Below are positions 44,709 to 57,978 of a stretch of 64,000 nt of DNA, piece by piece (the first letter of the stretch is position 1; each line of letters begins with the position of its first letter). The stretch is from Cristatella mucedo (lineage: Eukaryota; Bryozoa; Phylactolaemata; Cristatellidae): positions 300,001 through 364,000 of the forward strand of contig WPIO01000076.1 of NCBI GenBank assembly GCA_009760855.2. The letters run 5' to 3'. The notes beneath the pieces were generated by a model. That model did not search any database. It was not told the origin of the DNA and saw nothing but the letters and a program-made list of their open reading frames with translations. A program made the translations under genes and the position numbers.

Positions 44709-47631
44709 CTCAAGAGTTCGCAGGAGCGTGGGTTAATCCTACAGCAGACGACCTCTGGCCGCTCTGTATTTTGAAAAGACAGAATTTTCCTTGCAATGTC
44801 GTTTACTACAGTGCTTGGTGAATTTTTTTACAAGAAAGGTAATCAATAAAAATATTCTTTATCGCACAATTAGTGCCGCTACCCAAAGCCACTTCCGGAC
44901 ATGTTTGCCTGCAGGCTGCCTTCTTACGGAAACTTTGGTGCTAGATCAGTTGGATTATATCTACCTAAAAATGTATTAGCAGTGGATCCTGAATTAAAAT
45001 AATCCATGAACCTCGTATGTGATAATCCAAGGTTAGGGGGCATAAAAGCCGAAACGATGTGAAATTCAGTCGAGCTGCGCGGCTGCGCCCTGGACCTCGG
45101 GTCAGGCAGTTGAGAGGTCAAAGGTTGAGAGGGGCCAGCAGTTTGAGAGGCTCTCTGAGCTTTGAGCGACGCACGAGAGTCGTTGTACGACAGGGCCGGT
45201 ACCAGACACGGCCTGTCACCCTTCATTACTACCAAATAGACTTCTCTAAGAGCGATGAATATGAATACTTGTTACCTTAAGGTAGGGACGTGCTCCTTCG
45301 CGAGGGCCGCGCTCCGCTCTTGTAAGCATACCTCCGTGCATCAGTCTGTACCTACAGGTCGCTAGCCGCGATTCAAGGCACAAGCATCGCCGGTGCTCGT
45401 CGCGCACTGGTCGAGACCTGCGCCTTGTTGACGAGTCCTGCGTTAGCGGCCTAGTTCTATTCGGAAGTGGAAGTCGCTACACCTACGTTTGTAGCAGCGC
45501 TTCCTCCTAAGAGGATGAGAATGAGTGAATGAGTAGGTAGCACTCCGTTATGCATTGGATGCGTGGAAAAGAGGTAATAACGATACCCTCCAGCGGCAAA
45601 CTTGTGACTGCGAAGACTAAAACAAGCGCCGTGTGTGCATCAGCATCTGTTGGCTACCGAATGCGTACCGAAAGCCGCTTAGGCTGTGAGTGCGCTATGC
45701 AAAACTCTCCTGCGTAACACCCACATGGTCTTTATGACTTTTTGGAGTTACAGACGGAGATACAAGCAAGCAATCAGCATCAACAACTGCTTCTCGCTCT
45801 TCGTGACCTAGGTCGTCGGTTCGAGTCCTGCAATGTACAATCCTTTTTTTGATCATTTCAAGTGGTGGTGATAGCCATAATAGCTCTTTTGTCGCTATGC
45901 ATATGATAAGGCAGCTAAATCAGTTAATCTTTTGTTTCAGAGAGTGTGTGCTCGATTTGACTGGCACTGGAAGCAGATCGGTGGCTGCGAAGATGGAATG
46001 GCGCTGCAGATGTCCTCCTTTGCTTGGCCGCCCTGAGCAAAGCCCGCGGTGCCTGTCAGACTAGTGAACAGCTAGCTAACTTTGACCGCAGTAATCTGGT
46101 AAAAAACAAATGTATCAGTGGACCGCTTGAAATTGCTGACGGCACTTCCTGTCAAATACGTCATTGGGTCGTCTTCGTCGCTCAGAGAACGACGAATCGT
46201 GTGCGGGCGGCTGCTCGTCAATCATGTGCAGACGCTTTTGGCCACCGCTCAACAAATCGACAAGCATTGCCCACGATAGCTTCCTTGTAATGACGCGCAG
46301 GAGGGACTCGGAAAATGCGGCTGCGTTTTCATGATCTGCCTTGCTCCAATTTTGCTTCAGCCTTTGGTAGACACGTTGCCACGGATGGTTCAGGACCGGT
46401 GAGTGTATTCTAAAAGAATACTCAAATACTGAGTATGGTTTGACTTCTCGGTCACGACTGAGGCAAGACCAATGCCGAAAAATGGCCACTCATAGGTGCC
46501 GTTAAGGACACGCCTTCTTCGTTGCTTTGAGCCATTAAACGTGGGCGCTTCTCGTACAAATGGCCCGTAGAGGTCGAGCCCGTGCCGAGTTACGGCCGTC
46601 CACTTGCCTCACTAGAATTCGGTGATGCCAAGCTTCAATGACGATTTCTTATCACAGAAAACCGTTTTTTTTAGTCCGGCTCACAAGATTTCAAACCATT
46701 GAGCATTCTACTCCACAGGCCAGGTCACCCAGGTCACTGGCCCTTTGCTTCGAGAACGAGATTTAGTTTGCAAGCGCGGTTCGGTCGAGCTCTGATAAAC
46801 GAAATATACATGACAGGCAGCTTCGCTGAGAGGGTAATGATAAAACTTCTATGTAATCGAATAATCAAAGTCTCTGTGTGAAATGCGATGGAGGTTGAAA
46901 CACTAATCAACATTAAGTTACCGAGGAGTAAAGTAAAGTTTATTTGATTCAAACGCCTCGTTTATGTAGCGGGCACAAGAAACGTGCCGTCTATAACTAC
47001 AGCTAGCAGTGGCCATTAGAGAACTGCCTGCTGCTGAACTCGACTGCGCGGCGACCTGGATTGTGAAGTGCGAGCTGCCGTATCCCTAAGTTACTGCCGT
47101 TTGAAAATTACATTTCGGTCACTGCGAAGGTCGTAATAATATCTGCTAGTTGCAATGCTTTTCTTGGGCTTTTACCTTTTAAGCGAGCGGATTTCTGGGA
47201 TTTTTCCTCGGAAACTTTGAATCTGTGGTTTAAGGCAGTGGAGGAGCGAAGATTTTCATCTGGGGAGCGAGACTTGCAATTTATATAGATAGAGCAAGAT
47301 CCGCACGAGTTTCATGTAGACGGGGCTAAACCTGTAACGATTGAAAAATATAGCGCAAGATCGTAGTGCTTATTTTACACGACCTCGGCGGTTACTCATA
47401 ACGTGGAATTAAGACGCAATTTTGTCGTTTGTGCACATCATGAATTCTTCAGTCAAAATCAAAGAGGTAAAACAAGTGTCTCCTACACAAGCGAACCCAG
47501 AATATAATAGATATCAAATTTTAGGAGGTTGATATTTTACGCAGAGCTATCGTAGTGAAAAGGTGAACGAGATATGGAGACAGTTATGCAGATAATTTGC
47601 CTTGTCATTGAAGTAATCCAGTCTTGCTGCT
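44709..47631. other. No gene seen apart from one SINE-B
   Basis: Contains overlapping 72- and 124-codon minus-strand frames at 46115-46608 that I could not relate to any family. Otherwise no signal. Confidence 0.45.
45790..45928 (+). mobile_element. SINE-B copy
   Basis: B-box GTCGGTTCGAGTCCTGC, then AGTGGTGGTGATAGCCATAA, TAGCTCTTTTGTCGC and GGCAGCTAAATCAGTTAA, matching the copy at 8606 in order. Confidence 0.68.
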
Positions 47632-48990
47632 ACTAATAATAATAATACTTTGATATAGCGCCCTCAGATAACTCAATCTCTTTTTAGGTACTTACATTTG
47701 CTGCAAAGGAAGCATATCGAGTGGCTAGTGGTAGCATGTTCAGTGAAAGCAAGAATAGACATGGTTAGGGGTGACATTCCCAGGGTCAGCGTGCAAGTAT
47801 GGTTAGTGGCAGCACGCACAGTGTCAGGACGAATTAGCACATAAAGAACGAATCGCAGGGACCTAGTAAATGCTGTGCTAAAAAGGTGCGTTTTTAGGGT
47901 CTATTTAAATGTGGAAAAGTCAGGAAATTTTGTTAAGCAATTCGGGAGTGAGTTCCAGGCTTTGGAAGCAAACGAGCTAAAGGTACGGTCTCCAGAGGAT
48001 TGAGGTTCGTACGAGGTATACAGTTATATTCCGAAAATCGGATGAATCGATGCTTAGCCTGGTGGGGGGAGTAGATCTGATAGGTAGAGCTGTGGAGCCA
48101 AAGAATGAAGAGACCTAAAAGTGTGTGAGTGACATTGACCTTGAATTCGATGCGTGGCTTCGCTGGGAGCCACTGAAGGTCGGCAAGAAGCGGTGTGATA
48201 TGCGGCAGCTTCGAGGCTCACGACAGACAAGCGGAGAGCTGCAGATGTTTTGCACCAGCTGTAAGCACCTGATTGCACAGACTGGCAGACCAGCAAGCAG
48301 TAAGTTGCAGAAGTCAAGACGGGATGACACGAATCCCTGGACTAATTTAGATTTGGTATCCCTGTCTAAGCAAGCTCGAATTTTAGCAATTTTATGTAGC
48401 TGATAGTGGGCAGACTTGACTGTGGAGCTGATGTGGTCGTCCAATGAAAGGTCACTTGGAACAGGACACCTAGATTTCGTGCAGATTCAACATTATGTAT
48501 GCTAGCAGAGCCGATTGTCAGCAATAACATTTCCAATTTCTGAATCACACTTGGTTTGCCCATAACTAGTAAGCTGATTTTATCATCGTTCAATTTAAGA
48601 AAGTTTGCTGCCATCCATATTCGGATGTCATCACTGCATGCTGCAAGGGAGTTGAGAGAATTTTAAATGCTGGAGGGCTGGGAGGAATCGAAGCAAAGGT
48701 ACAGCCTGAGTGTCATCTGCATAGATGTGAAAGCCTCTGTTGTGCTTGGAAATCACATCGGAAAGAAGGAGAGTATAAACCGTGAAAAGAACGGGACAAG
48801 GCATAAATCCCTGAGGAGGTACACCAAAATTCAGAGGAAGCGATAAGGTGGTTTTGAAATGCATATAAGGAATAGAGATCAGGGACAGTCCATGACATTG
48901 AGCCATGAATCAAACGAGACAGACCCCAGAATCCTGCCAGCAACTCGTTGCTATCCGGCGCTTGTTCTGCACGCAGATTGTAGGGCACCC
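47632..48990 (-). mobile_element. L2-type LINE, longest copy, frameshifted
   Basis: Read on the minus strand from 48990: a broken frame with [22 protein letters not shown] and FHIYADDTQ (RT motifs B to C), then the C-terminal region and tail to (ATT)n at 47632. It reaches further 5' than the other copies. Several frameshifts. Confidence 0.85.
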
Positions 48991-50544
48991 ACCCACAGCT
49001 TGCCCTCTGCCCTCTGCTGAGAAACTCGACTAATGACCGGTCACAAGTCGTAACAGTCAGACCACTTAGCTAGATGGCTTAGTACTCGAGCTGTCAAACT
49101 ATATGCAGTCAAAAAGAACCAACATCTCTTATGCATAGGTGTAGCCGGGATTAAGCCAAGGAGAGGTCATATCTTTGCATTTCTGGAGGCAGGCGAGCAG
49201 GGGGCCGATGCAGGGGGCGTGTCACACTGCTTGTCCCCCCCCCATTCCGATAAACCGCTATGTCCACACTAGCACATGTGGGCTGTGCACATGTCAGCAT
49301 CGAGCAGGTCCACTATTCCGCCAACCTTGTGTCAATCCAAATTTACTTCTTGTGCTTTTTTCCTCCATTTGTTGACAGAAGAAACCTTTAAGAGACAGGA
49401 TGACATCTATGCCACAGGAAAATATAAATGCTGGAAAGCTGTTGCATGGAAGAAACATAGGTGCTACAGTTTACGTCATGGTGCATATATGGCGAGTAAA
49501 CTTCTCACAATTCGAAAAAAATTAAGCCTTACTTAAAGAATATAACTTTGGTTTTTTAGTCATCGTTCTCTGTGCGACGTTAGAAGATTCTTAAAAGCGA
49601 GTCTATTAATAGGATAAAATTCGAAGGAAATATGTAAGTGATGTGCCCACATAATACCTTAAGAATAGCAGCGCAGAACTAAGCCAAAGTGTTAACTTTT
49701 GCAGCAAAAAACTGTAGTTTTCAAATGACAGCCGTCAAGGTCGAGAAACGACCCTCGTGATGTTTTTAGCTGCGTCCTTGTCAGTCCAGTGCCTGCTCCG
49801 GCCACAGTCGCTTGCCACGCAGCCGCACTGGTAAAACTGTCAAATATTTCCTCTGACCACAGTTTCCTCCGCGCTCGTTGTTGGTTGATCTTCTATGCAT
49901 CGCCGAATTCTAGACTGGCAAGCGAATCGTAGCAGGGTAGTTCAGTTGTCCAGAGGACGGCCGGACCTTTGCAGTTTATTTGCGAGGGAGAATGCACACG
50001 CTTAGGGATCTTTAATACGTTTTCACATTCGATTCGAAACTTAGTGGCTTTTAATATCTAATCAATATTGAAGCTCGGTGCCCCAAAAAGTGCTTAGCGC
50101 GGCCGCAGTATGAATGGTTGCAGCGTGAACGGTCCAGGCCAGCGGCGGGGTCGGCTCTTTGGAGGCCATTTGCACGAGATCGCGTTCGAGAAATCTCGTA
50201 AAATGCTTTGGATACACTCGAAACGCCAATCTCTTTAACGAGAACTCGTAAGCGTGCGAATTGCTTTGGAAATAGGAAGGCGGATCGCAGTTCTAAAGCA
50301 CCGAGACAATGGCCGGGTCTACGGCGCGTTATTTGCACGAGAAGGCGTATCCGCAATTGCGTGAGATAATTTGAACAGGCTCAAAAAATCGCTTTCTTTT
50401 ATTTACAATTAAAACTGTCGCCTCGAGCAACCTATTTTGAAAATGGCAGATGGTTCGTCGCAGTTATTCGTGAGACTCGCCTGTATTGAATAGTCCTGAG
50501 AGCGAATGCACACGACGCTTTGAGTGAAAGCTAAACTTCTTCTT
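48991..50544. other. No gene seen
   Basis: Intergenic DNA between two L2 elements; a C-rich run near 49240. Confidence 0.45.
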
Positions 50545-51115
50545 AGAAGGCTTATCCAGGGAGCCAGGCTTGTCTCTCTAGAGCGTCGCAACTGCCACAT
50601 TACACATTGTTCTCTCCGACCTGCACTGTCTCCCCATCAGGTTTCGCATTGACTTTTTAAGTATCTGTCGCACACTTTTTGGACCCTCCATTCCCTGGTT
50701 CCGGCTTACTTACCGAATACACTATTATATAGATAATATGCTGTATATAATATTACAGTAATTATATTATATATATAATAGCGTATGCTATATCATGTTA
50801 TATATTATATTCTATAATTATATTATAGAATATAATCTGCCCAAGCTTCGCGTCCTATAAACCGCTCCACTGACTCCAATCATCAGTCAGGCTGCCACTC
50901 CAAGCAACCTCAAATTCTTTGGAGACGTTCAGCCTTCAGCGCTCATGCGCTTCCCCTCCTGCCTGGAACTTGTGACCAGCTGCCATTGCTATTTATCCTA
51001 CGATTTTAAATTTAAGACAGAGCTAGAAACCCACCTGTTCCTCGTAGCATTAGCTCTGTCCACACGTATCGTCCTACTGTGCTTATGCGAGCTATTCGTT
51101 CGCATTGTATCACCT
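50545..51115 (+). mobile_element. Degenerate L2-type LINE split by an AT-rich insertion
   Basis: RT C-terminal remnant (CTTGTCTCTCTAGAGCGTCG, then CTCCGACCTGCACTG) continues after an approximately 115-bp AT-rich block at 50722-50838 with CCCAAGCTTCGCGTCCTATA and CAAATTCTTTGGAGAC. A diverged subfamily. Confidence 0.7.
50804..50836. repeat. 15-bp AT palindrome inside a LINE
   Basis: Arms ATTATATTCTATAAT and ATTATAGAATATAAT with a 3-nt spacer, in the AT-rich block that splits the L2 fragment at 50545-51115. Confidence 0.85.
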
Positions 51116-51261
51116 ATCGATTGAAAAGCTTAATTTCCAGCACATTTAGCTCACATTTAGCTCTCTGGGATGCTGTAGTAACAATAAAAACAATCATTAT
51201 CAGCAACTTTATTATATTCTCTTCACTTGATGTAATGGAAACGAATGTAGTAAGCACTTAC

Positions 51262-51414
51262 TGTATGCACCACACCGGAACAGTGAATGCTCTTCCTTCT
51301 ATGATGTCGTCTACAGGCAGAAGAGACTCTACGCTCTTAAATCTCAGACGACTGCGTTTTCTCTCTGGCTTCAATTCCAGCTTCTTCGTGTAGTTAGCGA
51401 TATTTTCACGAGCA
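51262..51414 (-). other. Second exon-like minus-strand frame
   Basis: A minus-strand frame of about 50 codons reads NIANYTKKLELKPERKRSRL, then SVESLLPVDDIIEGRAF and ends at a perfect gtaagt donor. It has a charged, protein-like composition, but the upstream acceptor is weak. It might belong with the frame at 51864-52085. Confidence 0.2.
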
Positions 51415-51863
51415 GCTCTTTAAGTTTTGAATTACTCGAGGCATTTCTCGTGGGGCAATAGCTGCGGCTAGCATTGGGGTGGGTGCGGTCTTGTTCTCGC
51501 AGGACTATTGATTGGGTACTCGTCTGTAGCATGTACTGCGGAGGCGCTGGCAATTAACCTGCCCTTTCAAGGTGACCTGTGACGTATCTGAAGCGGCTTA
51601 TGGTGTTCGAAATTAAAATAGTGTTCTCAGGCGTTTCTAAGTAGAAACACCTGAGTCTAAATAGAACCTGACAAATGAACCCGCTATATTTATTTAGTTT
51701 TTGCGAAGGGAAGCTTCTGATGTTGTCTGAGTGACGTTTGTAGATTTGAGAAAGAAGATGGTTGGCATTGCACCCGATCGCAGACCGATTAGGCTGATGC
51801 AGTGCGGACCTGTCATTCAGCTGGTACTTAAATTTTGGCTCATTAAATTGTGCGTCCATCTAC

Positions 51864-52085
51864 CTTTATCTCAAGGCTAAAACTACGAGAATGTTTGCCC
51901 GCTATTAAATACCCAAGCACTATAAGTGGGAATCCTGTTAAAATGCCAACGCCCGGAAATCCCAGGGAATCCGTGCTATTGTTAGAGCTTCTTAAAATAT
52001 CTGCTAGTGGCTTTATGTCGCTTTGCTCCGCTACTTCGGCTTCAGCACTTACTTTATTGACGTCAGTGCCAATCAGGACGCCAAT
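51864..52085 (-). other. Exon-like open frame of unknown identity
   Basis: Read on the minus strand, a 74-codon open frame starts right after a gtttttag acceptor-like site and ends at AAG/gtagat. It begins IGVLIGTDVNK and later has GILTGFPLIVLGYLIAGK, which is either a membrane segment or a distant echo of BEL/Pao-type retropepsin ('LIGTD', then 'LGY/W..G'). An internal AAA/gtaagt offers an alternative short exon (52085-52053). Not recognised; could be chance. Confidence 0.2.
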
Positions 52086-53183
52086 CTAAAAACAAACGAA
52101 TCTCATCTTAGGAACACATCTTGCAGCTGCGTGAAGGAAAAAGCCTTAGCTCGGATTTATTGGGTCCGTACGCAAGAAGAGCTTAGATGAAAATTAATTT
52201 TGAAGCTGATTCGAAAGGAAATTTAAACCCTTGAGAAAGTTTCCAAAATACGGAGACCTCACATTTGCATGACTCTGCCAGGTAAAACAGTGATTAGACA
52301 AAACTGCATATCTGACACATTATGATTGGGCTTATTCATGACACTCGACAATGATTATTTAATAAAATACGAAATATGTATTAGACGCTTATACATCCAC
52401 CGATTGTTTACATTTGATCAATTATGGAATTTCTTCAACGCCATGATAGCAGTCTTCTGGTAATTTTAGGCTGGGGTAAATTCAAAAGCATTTGTACAGC
52501 AGGGCCGAAACTTGCAAGTTAAAAACTCATCAGTGAAGTTCTATCGTCCACATGTGTAGCTGTGCAAAATACATTAGACGCTTGTGATCCTCCTTTGAGG
52601 ATCCATCATCTGCAACTACTAGTTCCATTCGCCTTGGAAGATACGTATGCTTAACGTTTGGGCATCAAAGACAGGCAGCACTTCAAATCAGTCGCGTAGT
52701 GGAGAGGCAAGCCAGCTATAAGGAAGGTCCGATTTAATTATAGTAATCATACTAGTAGGTCTATTCTAAACCACCCTAAGATAAACAATAACCAAGCAAT
52801 AAGGAAAAGCAAAGCATCGTGCATTGACAAGTATTAAAGTCACCCAAGTATAGATATCTTGCATTGGCAAGCATGCATAAGATCAAAAGGGGCACTTAGT
52901 GCCGCTAGCTATTGGTCATGCACTGAGTCATGCACAGTTAAGCAAGCAAAACAAACAAAGGGAAGGCCAGCGAGCTCATTGGACCACAGGGGCGGACGCT
53001 GAGCGGACCGTGTATGTCTTTAACGGAGACTTAAATTATAAAAGTCTTTACAGGTGAAGACAGAAGTCTCTAGCGAGTTTCAAACTTTCGGTTCGCTTAA
53101 GCTGTAGGCCCGACCAGCCAAAAATTAAATGTAATGCATGTAATGGTGATACGACTGGAAGCGGTGGATCTACTTGCCAAGCT

Positions 53184-53353
53184 TTTATGCTGACCCTATG
53201 CATATCACTCCTAACCATGTTATTCATGTTGTTTATCAAGCACGATACCACTCACCATTCGATCGCATCGCATTACCTTTGCAGCAAATGTAAAGCGCCT
53301 AGAAAGAGATTTAGTTCTCTGAGGGCGCTTTATCAAGTGTACTGTTATCATTA
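53184..53353 (+). mobile_element. L2-type LINE 3' end
   Basis: 3' UTR plus tail (GCAAATGTAAAGCGCCTAGA), ending at a degenerate ATT run. Confidence 0.85.
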
Positions 53354-53499
53354 TAGTGTAGGAGCTCAAATAGGTCAAATAAGTGGTTGGTTTGTAGCAA
53401 GTGAAAGGAGGCCAAAGAAGTTCGATGTGACAGCTACGCCAATGTTGACAAACCAAACGAACTGCTGAGTTTCGCATAAGTGCTAGATGATTAATGATA

Positions 53500-53800
53500 C
53501 ATGCTGGGAGTTCTGAGGATTGACGGGAATTGTAGTAATCGAGACGCAATGTCACAAACTCGTGAAGCAGTTTGGCTGTCTTTTCCTTGTCTGATCAAGC
53601 CCTAATTTAGGCAATGCTCCTCAGCCTAAAATAGGCCAACTTGACATTGGAGATCGCGTGCTCATCCAATGACAAGTCCTTTTTGAACAGCACCCGCGAG
53701 ACTACGGGCAGACATCACTAAACTTATGCAACGCGAACCAATCTTGAGGGTGAGCTCTTGTAACCGGTTTGATAAGCTCCGACTGACAGAAACAACGGTC
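53500..53800 (-). mobile_element. Degenerate L2-type LINE fragment, minus strand
   Basis: Reverse complement tracks the 'LDDHIS..VKSAYFQL..IAKIR..LD' stretch: AGTCCTTTTTGAACAGCACC parallels the SNLSLDD segment of the intact copies. No open frame remains. Confidence 0.5.
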
Positions 53801-53812
53801 GTGCTAGTGTCG

Positions 53813-53814
53813 CT

Positions 53815-53894
<80 letters not shown>
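53813..53894. repeat. (CT)n microsatellite
   Basis: About 40 uninterrupted CT units, starting about 15 bp after the minus-strand L2 fragment. Confidence 0.95.
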
Positions 53895-55219
<1,325 letters not shown>

Positions 55220-55368
55220 CCTCTGGGTGCTACAAAAATACGTTACTATCATTGTTGTAGCAGCAGCTTACTAGCGCTGGTTCTTGACTTGGTTCCACGC
55301 GGCTCTTCAACCGGCCAGTGAGAATTCAGCTGAAATTTCGACCCTGCACTGCTTAATTAATTATTTAG

Positions 55369-55377
55369 TATAAAAAG
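55369..55377 (+). promoter_or_regulatory. TATA-like box upstream of NIPP1
   Basis: TATAAAAAG about 460 nt upstream of the NIPP1 ATG, on the correct strand and just after the TA/CT microsatellite block. It may instead belong to an unrecognised repeat; only the match and location support it. Confidence 0.25.
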
Positions 55378-55830
55378 CGGCAGTCTGAGCTCGGTGAAAT
55401 ACAGTGGTAGCTGATGAAGCCTAGTAACTACTGCCGAAACGCTACTATGCGGCGCTGGCTACCCAGCTAGATCTGAGCATAAACTTTGGCCACTACACAG
55501 CTGCCGCCGCATTCAGATAACAGTCCCAGTACTCTAAACTGCTTAATTATTTCTCGCACATCGAGGCCGAAGCAAGTGCGAAATGACGCGCTAACGTTAA
55601 ACCTTTTCGAGGCATGAGCTCGTGCCTGACGGCGTAGTGCGAGGGCGCCAAGCAGGCGAGGGAAGTCAGGGACTACCGTATGAAGGAGTGGTGCCAGATG
55701 TTCGTGCAACAAAAAAATCATGAAAATAGTCTGATTTTTTATTCAATATAATTATTTGATTACCTAATACTCTCAAATTAGGAGCTTGGTTCATGCCAGC
55801 ACGGGAAGTAGCTACCCGCAGCTTCCCGTC

Positions 55831-56823
55831 ATGGCGAACGCTAATAATGTCGAGGTGCCCAGCTGGGCGGGTAAGCCACAAGTCGGACTTCACTTGGATG
55901 TTTTGAAAGAAGGTAAACTGATACAGAAACTGATGATAGATGAGAAAAAGTGCTATTTTTTTGGACGGAACAAGGAACTCTGCGACTTCTGTATTGACCA
56001 CGCGTCTTGCTCGCGAGTGCATGCAATGCTTGTGTGGCATAAGCATCTCAACAGACCGTTCCTAATAGACCTTGGTAGCACACACGGTACATTTGTTGGA
56101 TCGCTCCGTCTTGAGTCGAAAAAGCCCCAGCAAGTCCCGCTGGATAGCGAGCTTCATTTTGGTGCTTCAACGCGTAAATACATCATCCGAGAGAAACCTC
56201 AGATCCCTTCCTTGTCAGACAAGTCGAAGATTGGCGACGGAGACTTTGAGGGCGGCCTATTGGGATTGCCCGAGAGTGAGGCAGAATTGGAAAATCTCAC
56301 CGAGTACAACACTGCACATAATAAGCGGGTCGTGACTGTCCCCGATGTACCTGAGGCGAAACCTTCCTTGAAACGCCGGCGGAAGTCGGCAAGTCATGTA
56401 GCGTTCATCGAAGATGAAGAAGTCATCAACCCCGAAGATGTCGACCCTTCGGTTGGAAGGTTTCGAAACCTCGTCCATACCACCGTCATACCGACGAAGA
56501 AGCAGCGGGCGGAGCGAGTGGCAGATCAAATGACGATGAGCCACATTGACCAGCATGCGTCGGGCTACAGCAATGCTAATCATTATAGTACTCTCGAGAC
56601 TGCGGGCACTTACAGTATCGCTGCCAAGATGGGCTTGACGATTCCGAACTCGGCGCCAGACGTCGGACTTACGCCAATGGACATAGCCCCAGCAGCAGTA
56701 CAGTTTAAGCCTAAGATCCAGGTCATCGACGAAGGACCTGCCATCCTCGACGAGCCAAAGAAGAAGAAATATGCCAAGGAAGCGTGGCCTGGCAAGCGAT
56801 CGTCTGCGCCGATGCTGCTCTGA
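55831..56823 (+). CDS. PPP1R8: NIPP1: nuclear inhibitor of protein phosphatase 1 (regulatory subunit 8)
   Basis: 330-residue nuclear regulator of PP1 that in other animals binds phosphorylated splicing and chromatin partners through an FHA domain and associates with the spliceosome. Seen: WAGKP near the N-terminus (12-16), FHA domain about 30-122 with FGR (44-46), SCSRVHA (59-65) and STHGTF (83-88). Then a linker with LTEYNTAHNKR, a basic RRRK stretch (182-185), the PP1-binding region about 189-213 with INPEDVDPSVGRFRN, and a C-terminus with KKKKYAKEAWPGK. Human NIPP1 is 351 residues, so this is full length. The ATG at 55831 is chosen because it places WAGKP as in other family members. Odd: the whole CDS is one exon, and the RVxF docking motif reads HVAF (189-192). 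An AG acceptor-like site at 55779-55780 could join a 5'-UTR exon. Identity is very strong; whether it is the ancestral gene or a retrocopy is open. Confidence 0.95.
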   Translation: MANANNVEVPSWAGKPQVGLHLDVLKEGKLIQKLMIDEKKCYFFGRNKELCDFCIDHASCSRVHAMLVWHKHLNRPFLIDLGSTHGTFVGSLRLESKKPQQVPLDSELHFGASTRKYIIREKPQIPSLSDKSKIGDGDFEGGLLGLPESEAELENLTEYNTAHNKRVVTVPDVPEAKPSLKRRRKSASHVAFIEDEEVINPEDVDPSVGRFRNLVHTTVIPTKKQRAERVADQMTMSHIDQHASGYSNANHYSTLETAGTYSIAAKMGLTIPNSAPDVGLTPMDIAPAAVQFKPKIQVIDEGPAILDEPKKKKYAKEAWPGKRSSAPMLL

Positions 56824-57269
56824 TTTGATTACTGCTGCTACTTTTTGCATCTCTTTACGATCTCAGCTCAGCACTTGCAGTTCCACGACTTTGCTACTTC
56901 CCGGGACTGCTTTTTGTGTGGCTCGAGGTAAGCAGTCGCAATTGGACAGCCACTCTTCGTGCAGCAAAACAGCTGCTGCCCATCGTACTCTTGAGGTGTG
57001 CACTCAGCTTGACCTAAACCATCGTCTCGCCGAGTTCGTGTAGAGGACTTGTACATAGCATTTTTTGACTGAGTGCATCTTTCTGTGATGCCTCAAGCCC
57101 TTCGAGCTGTGCCTCCCCTCTAATATGATGTGCGATGTGTTCGTTATACTTGTTGTCACCAATGCCGGTGATGTTTGACACATAATGCTGTAGATGCCAA
57201 AATTTAATGCCACAAGTTTGCATAAAACTGGCCCATAACCATGGTTAGTCGAGTTTATGTTAGAATGTC

Positions 57270-57275
57270 AATAAA
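57270..57275 (+). promoter_or_regulatory. Polyadenylation signal of NIPP1
   Basis: AATAAA about 447 nt after the NIPP1 stop, followed by T-rich sequence. No poly(A) tract is encoded in the DNA downstream, which argues against a recent processed retrocopy. Confidence 0.6.
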
Positions 57276-57842
57276 TTCATTTTCTTTTCTTAGCATTCGC
57301 ATCCTATATTTCAAGTCTCATCGTTCAAACCTGATCATATGCCACGTTTTTTCTTTTTTTTATTCTGTATTGGCATGGAATCGTTCTGGTTAGGGAAGCA
57401 TCGTATACTAGTGTGCTTTTCTCTCGTGTGCCTGCCCTGAGTCTTTGTATGTGACATGCACGAACCTGTGTTTAGAGTTCTGCATGTGACACTTGGTTTA
57501 TCGTGCATACGTGCCAGGTGTGAGAATTCTGCTTTATCAACTGGTCGTGTGCCTGTTTTTGTACTTCTATGAGCAAGGCAAGGATGGTGAGATTTATAGC
57601 TCGACCCAGTGTAGTGCAAGTTGCTTGCTCATTGCTCATATGAAGCCTTTAACTGCCTAAATGCTCAGCATCAGCTGATGTGTCCTTAGACTATTTCTGA
57701 GAGCTCTGGCTGATATCGTAGATTTACGTGACAGACAACGGGTTTATTGGGACGAGATTTGACCTTTCGGCTCTCAACCACTTACCAAGGCTGCCACCCG
57801 CTTTTGTTTTCTCGTGCCATCCCTTGGGTCTTGGCCCATGAG
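57276..57842. other. No gene seen
   Basis: AT-moderate DNA downstream of the NIPP1 polyadenylation signal. Confidence 0.45.
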
Positions 57843-57978
57843 TAAGGTGCTTCGCTCTTGACACGGCCTAGGTCGTGGTTTGAGTCCTGCTTAGTGGCAG
57901 TCCTATATTGGCCAAAGCAAGCTGTGGTGAGTCAAGCCCCATATGCTCTTTTGCCTTGAGGCTGTTTAATCGACTAAC
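57843..57978 (+). mobile_element. SINE-B copy downstream of NIPP1
   Basis: B-box-like GTGGTTTGAGTCCTGC, then ATGCTCTTTTGCC and GGCTGTTTAATCGACTAA; third member of the SINE-B set. Confidence 0.6.

Noticed and set aside
46115-46608. Overlapping 124- and 72-codon minus-strand frames, the second containing RHGLDLYGPFVREAPTF
   Set aside because: No recognised family, no convincing splice sites, and two overlapping open frames suggest chance.
55401-55465. Hammerhead-ribozyme-like core: CTGATGA at 55411, GAAAC at 55436, flanked by GGTAG / CTACC that could pair as stem I
   Set aside because: Stem II strands after CTGATGA and before GAAAC do not pair, and the required UH cleavage dinucleotide is missing between stem III and CTACC. 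At most a decayed relic.
55786-55830. 15-residue N-terminal extension of NIPP1
   Set aside because: It would start at TTG, not ATG. The ATG at 55831 gives the expected family N-terminus.
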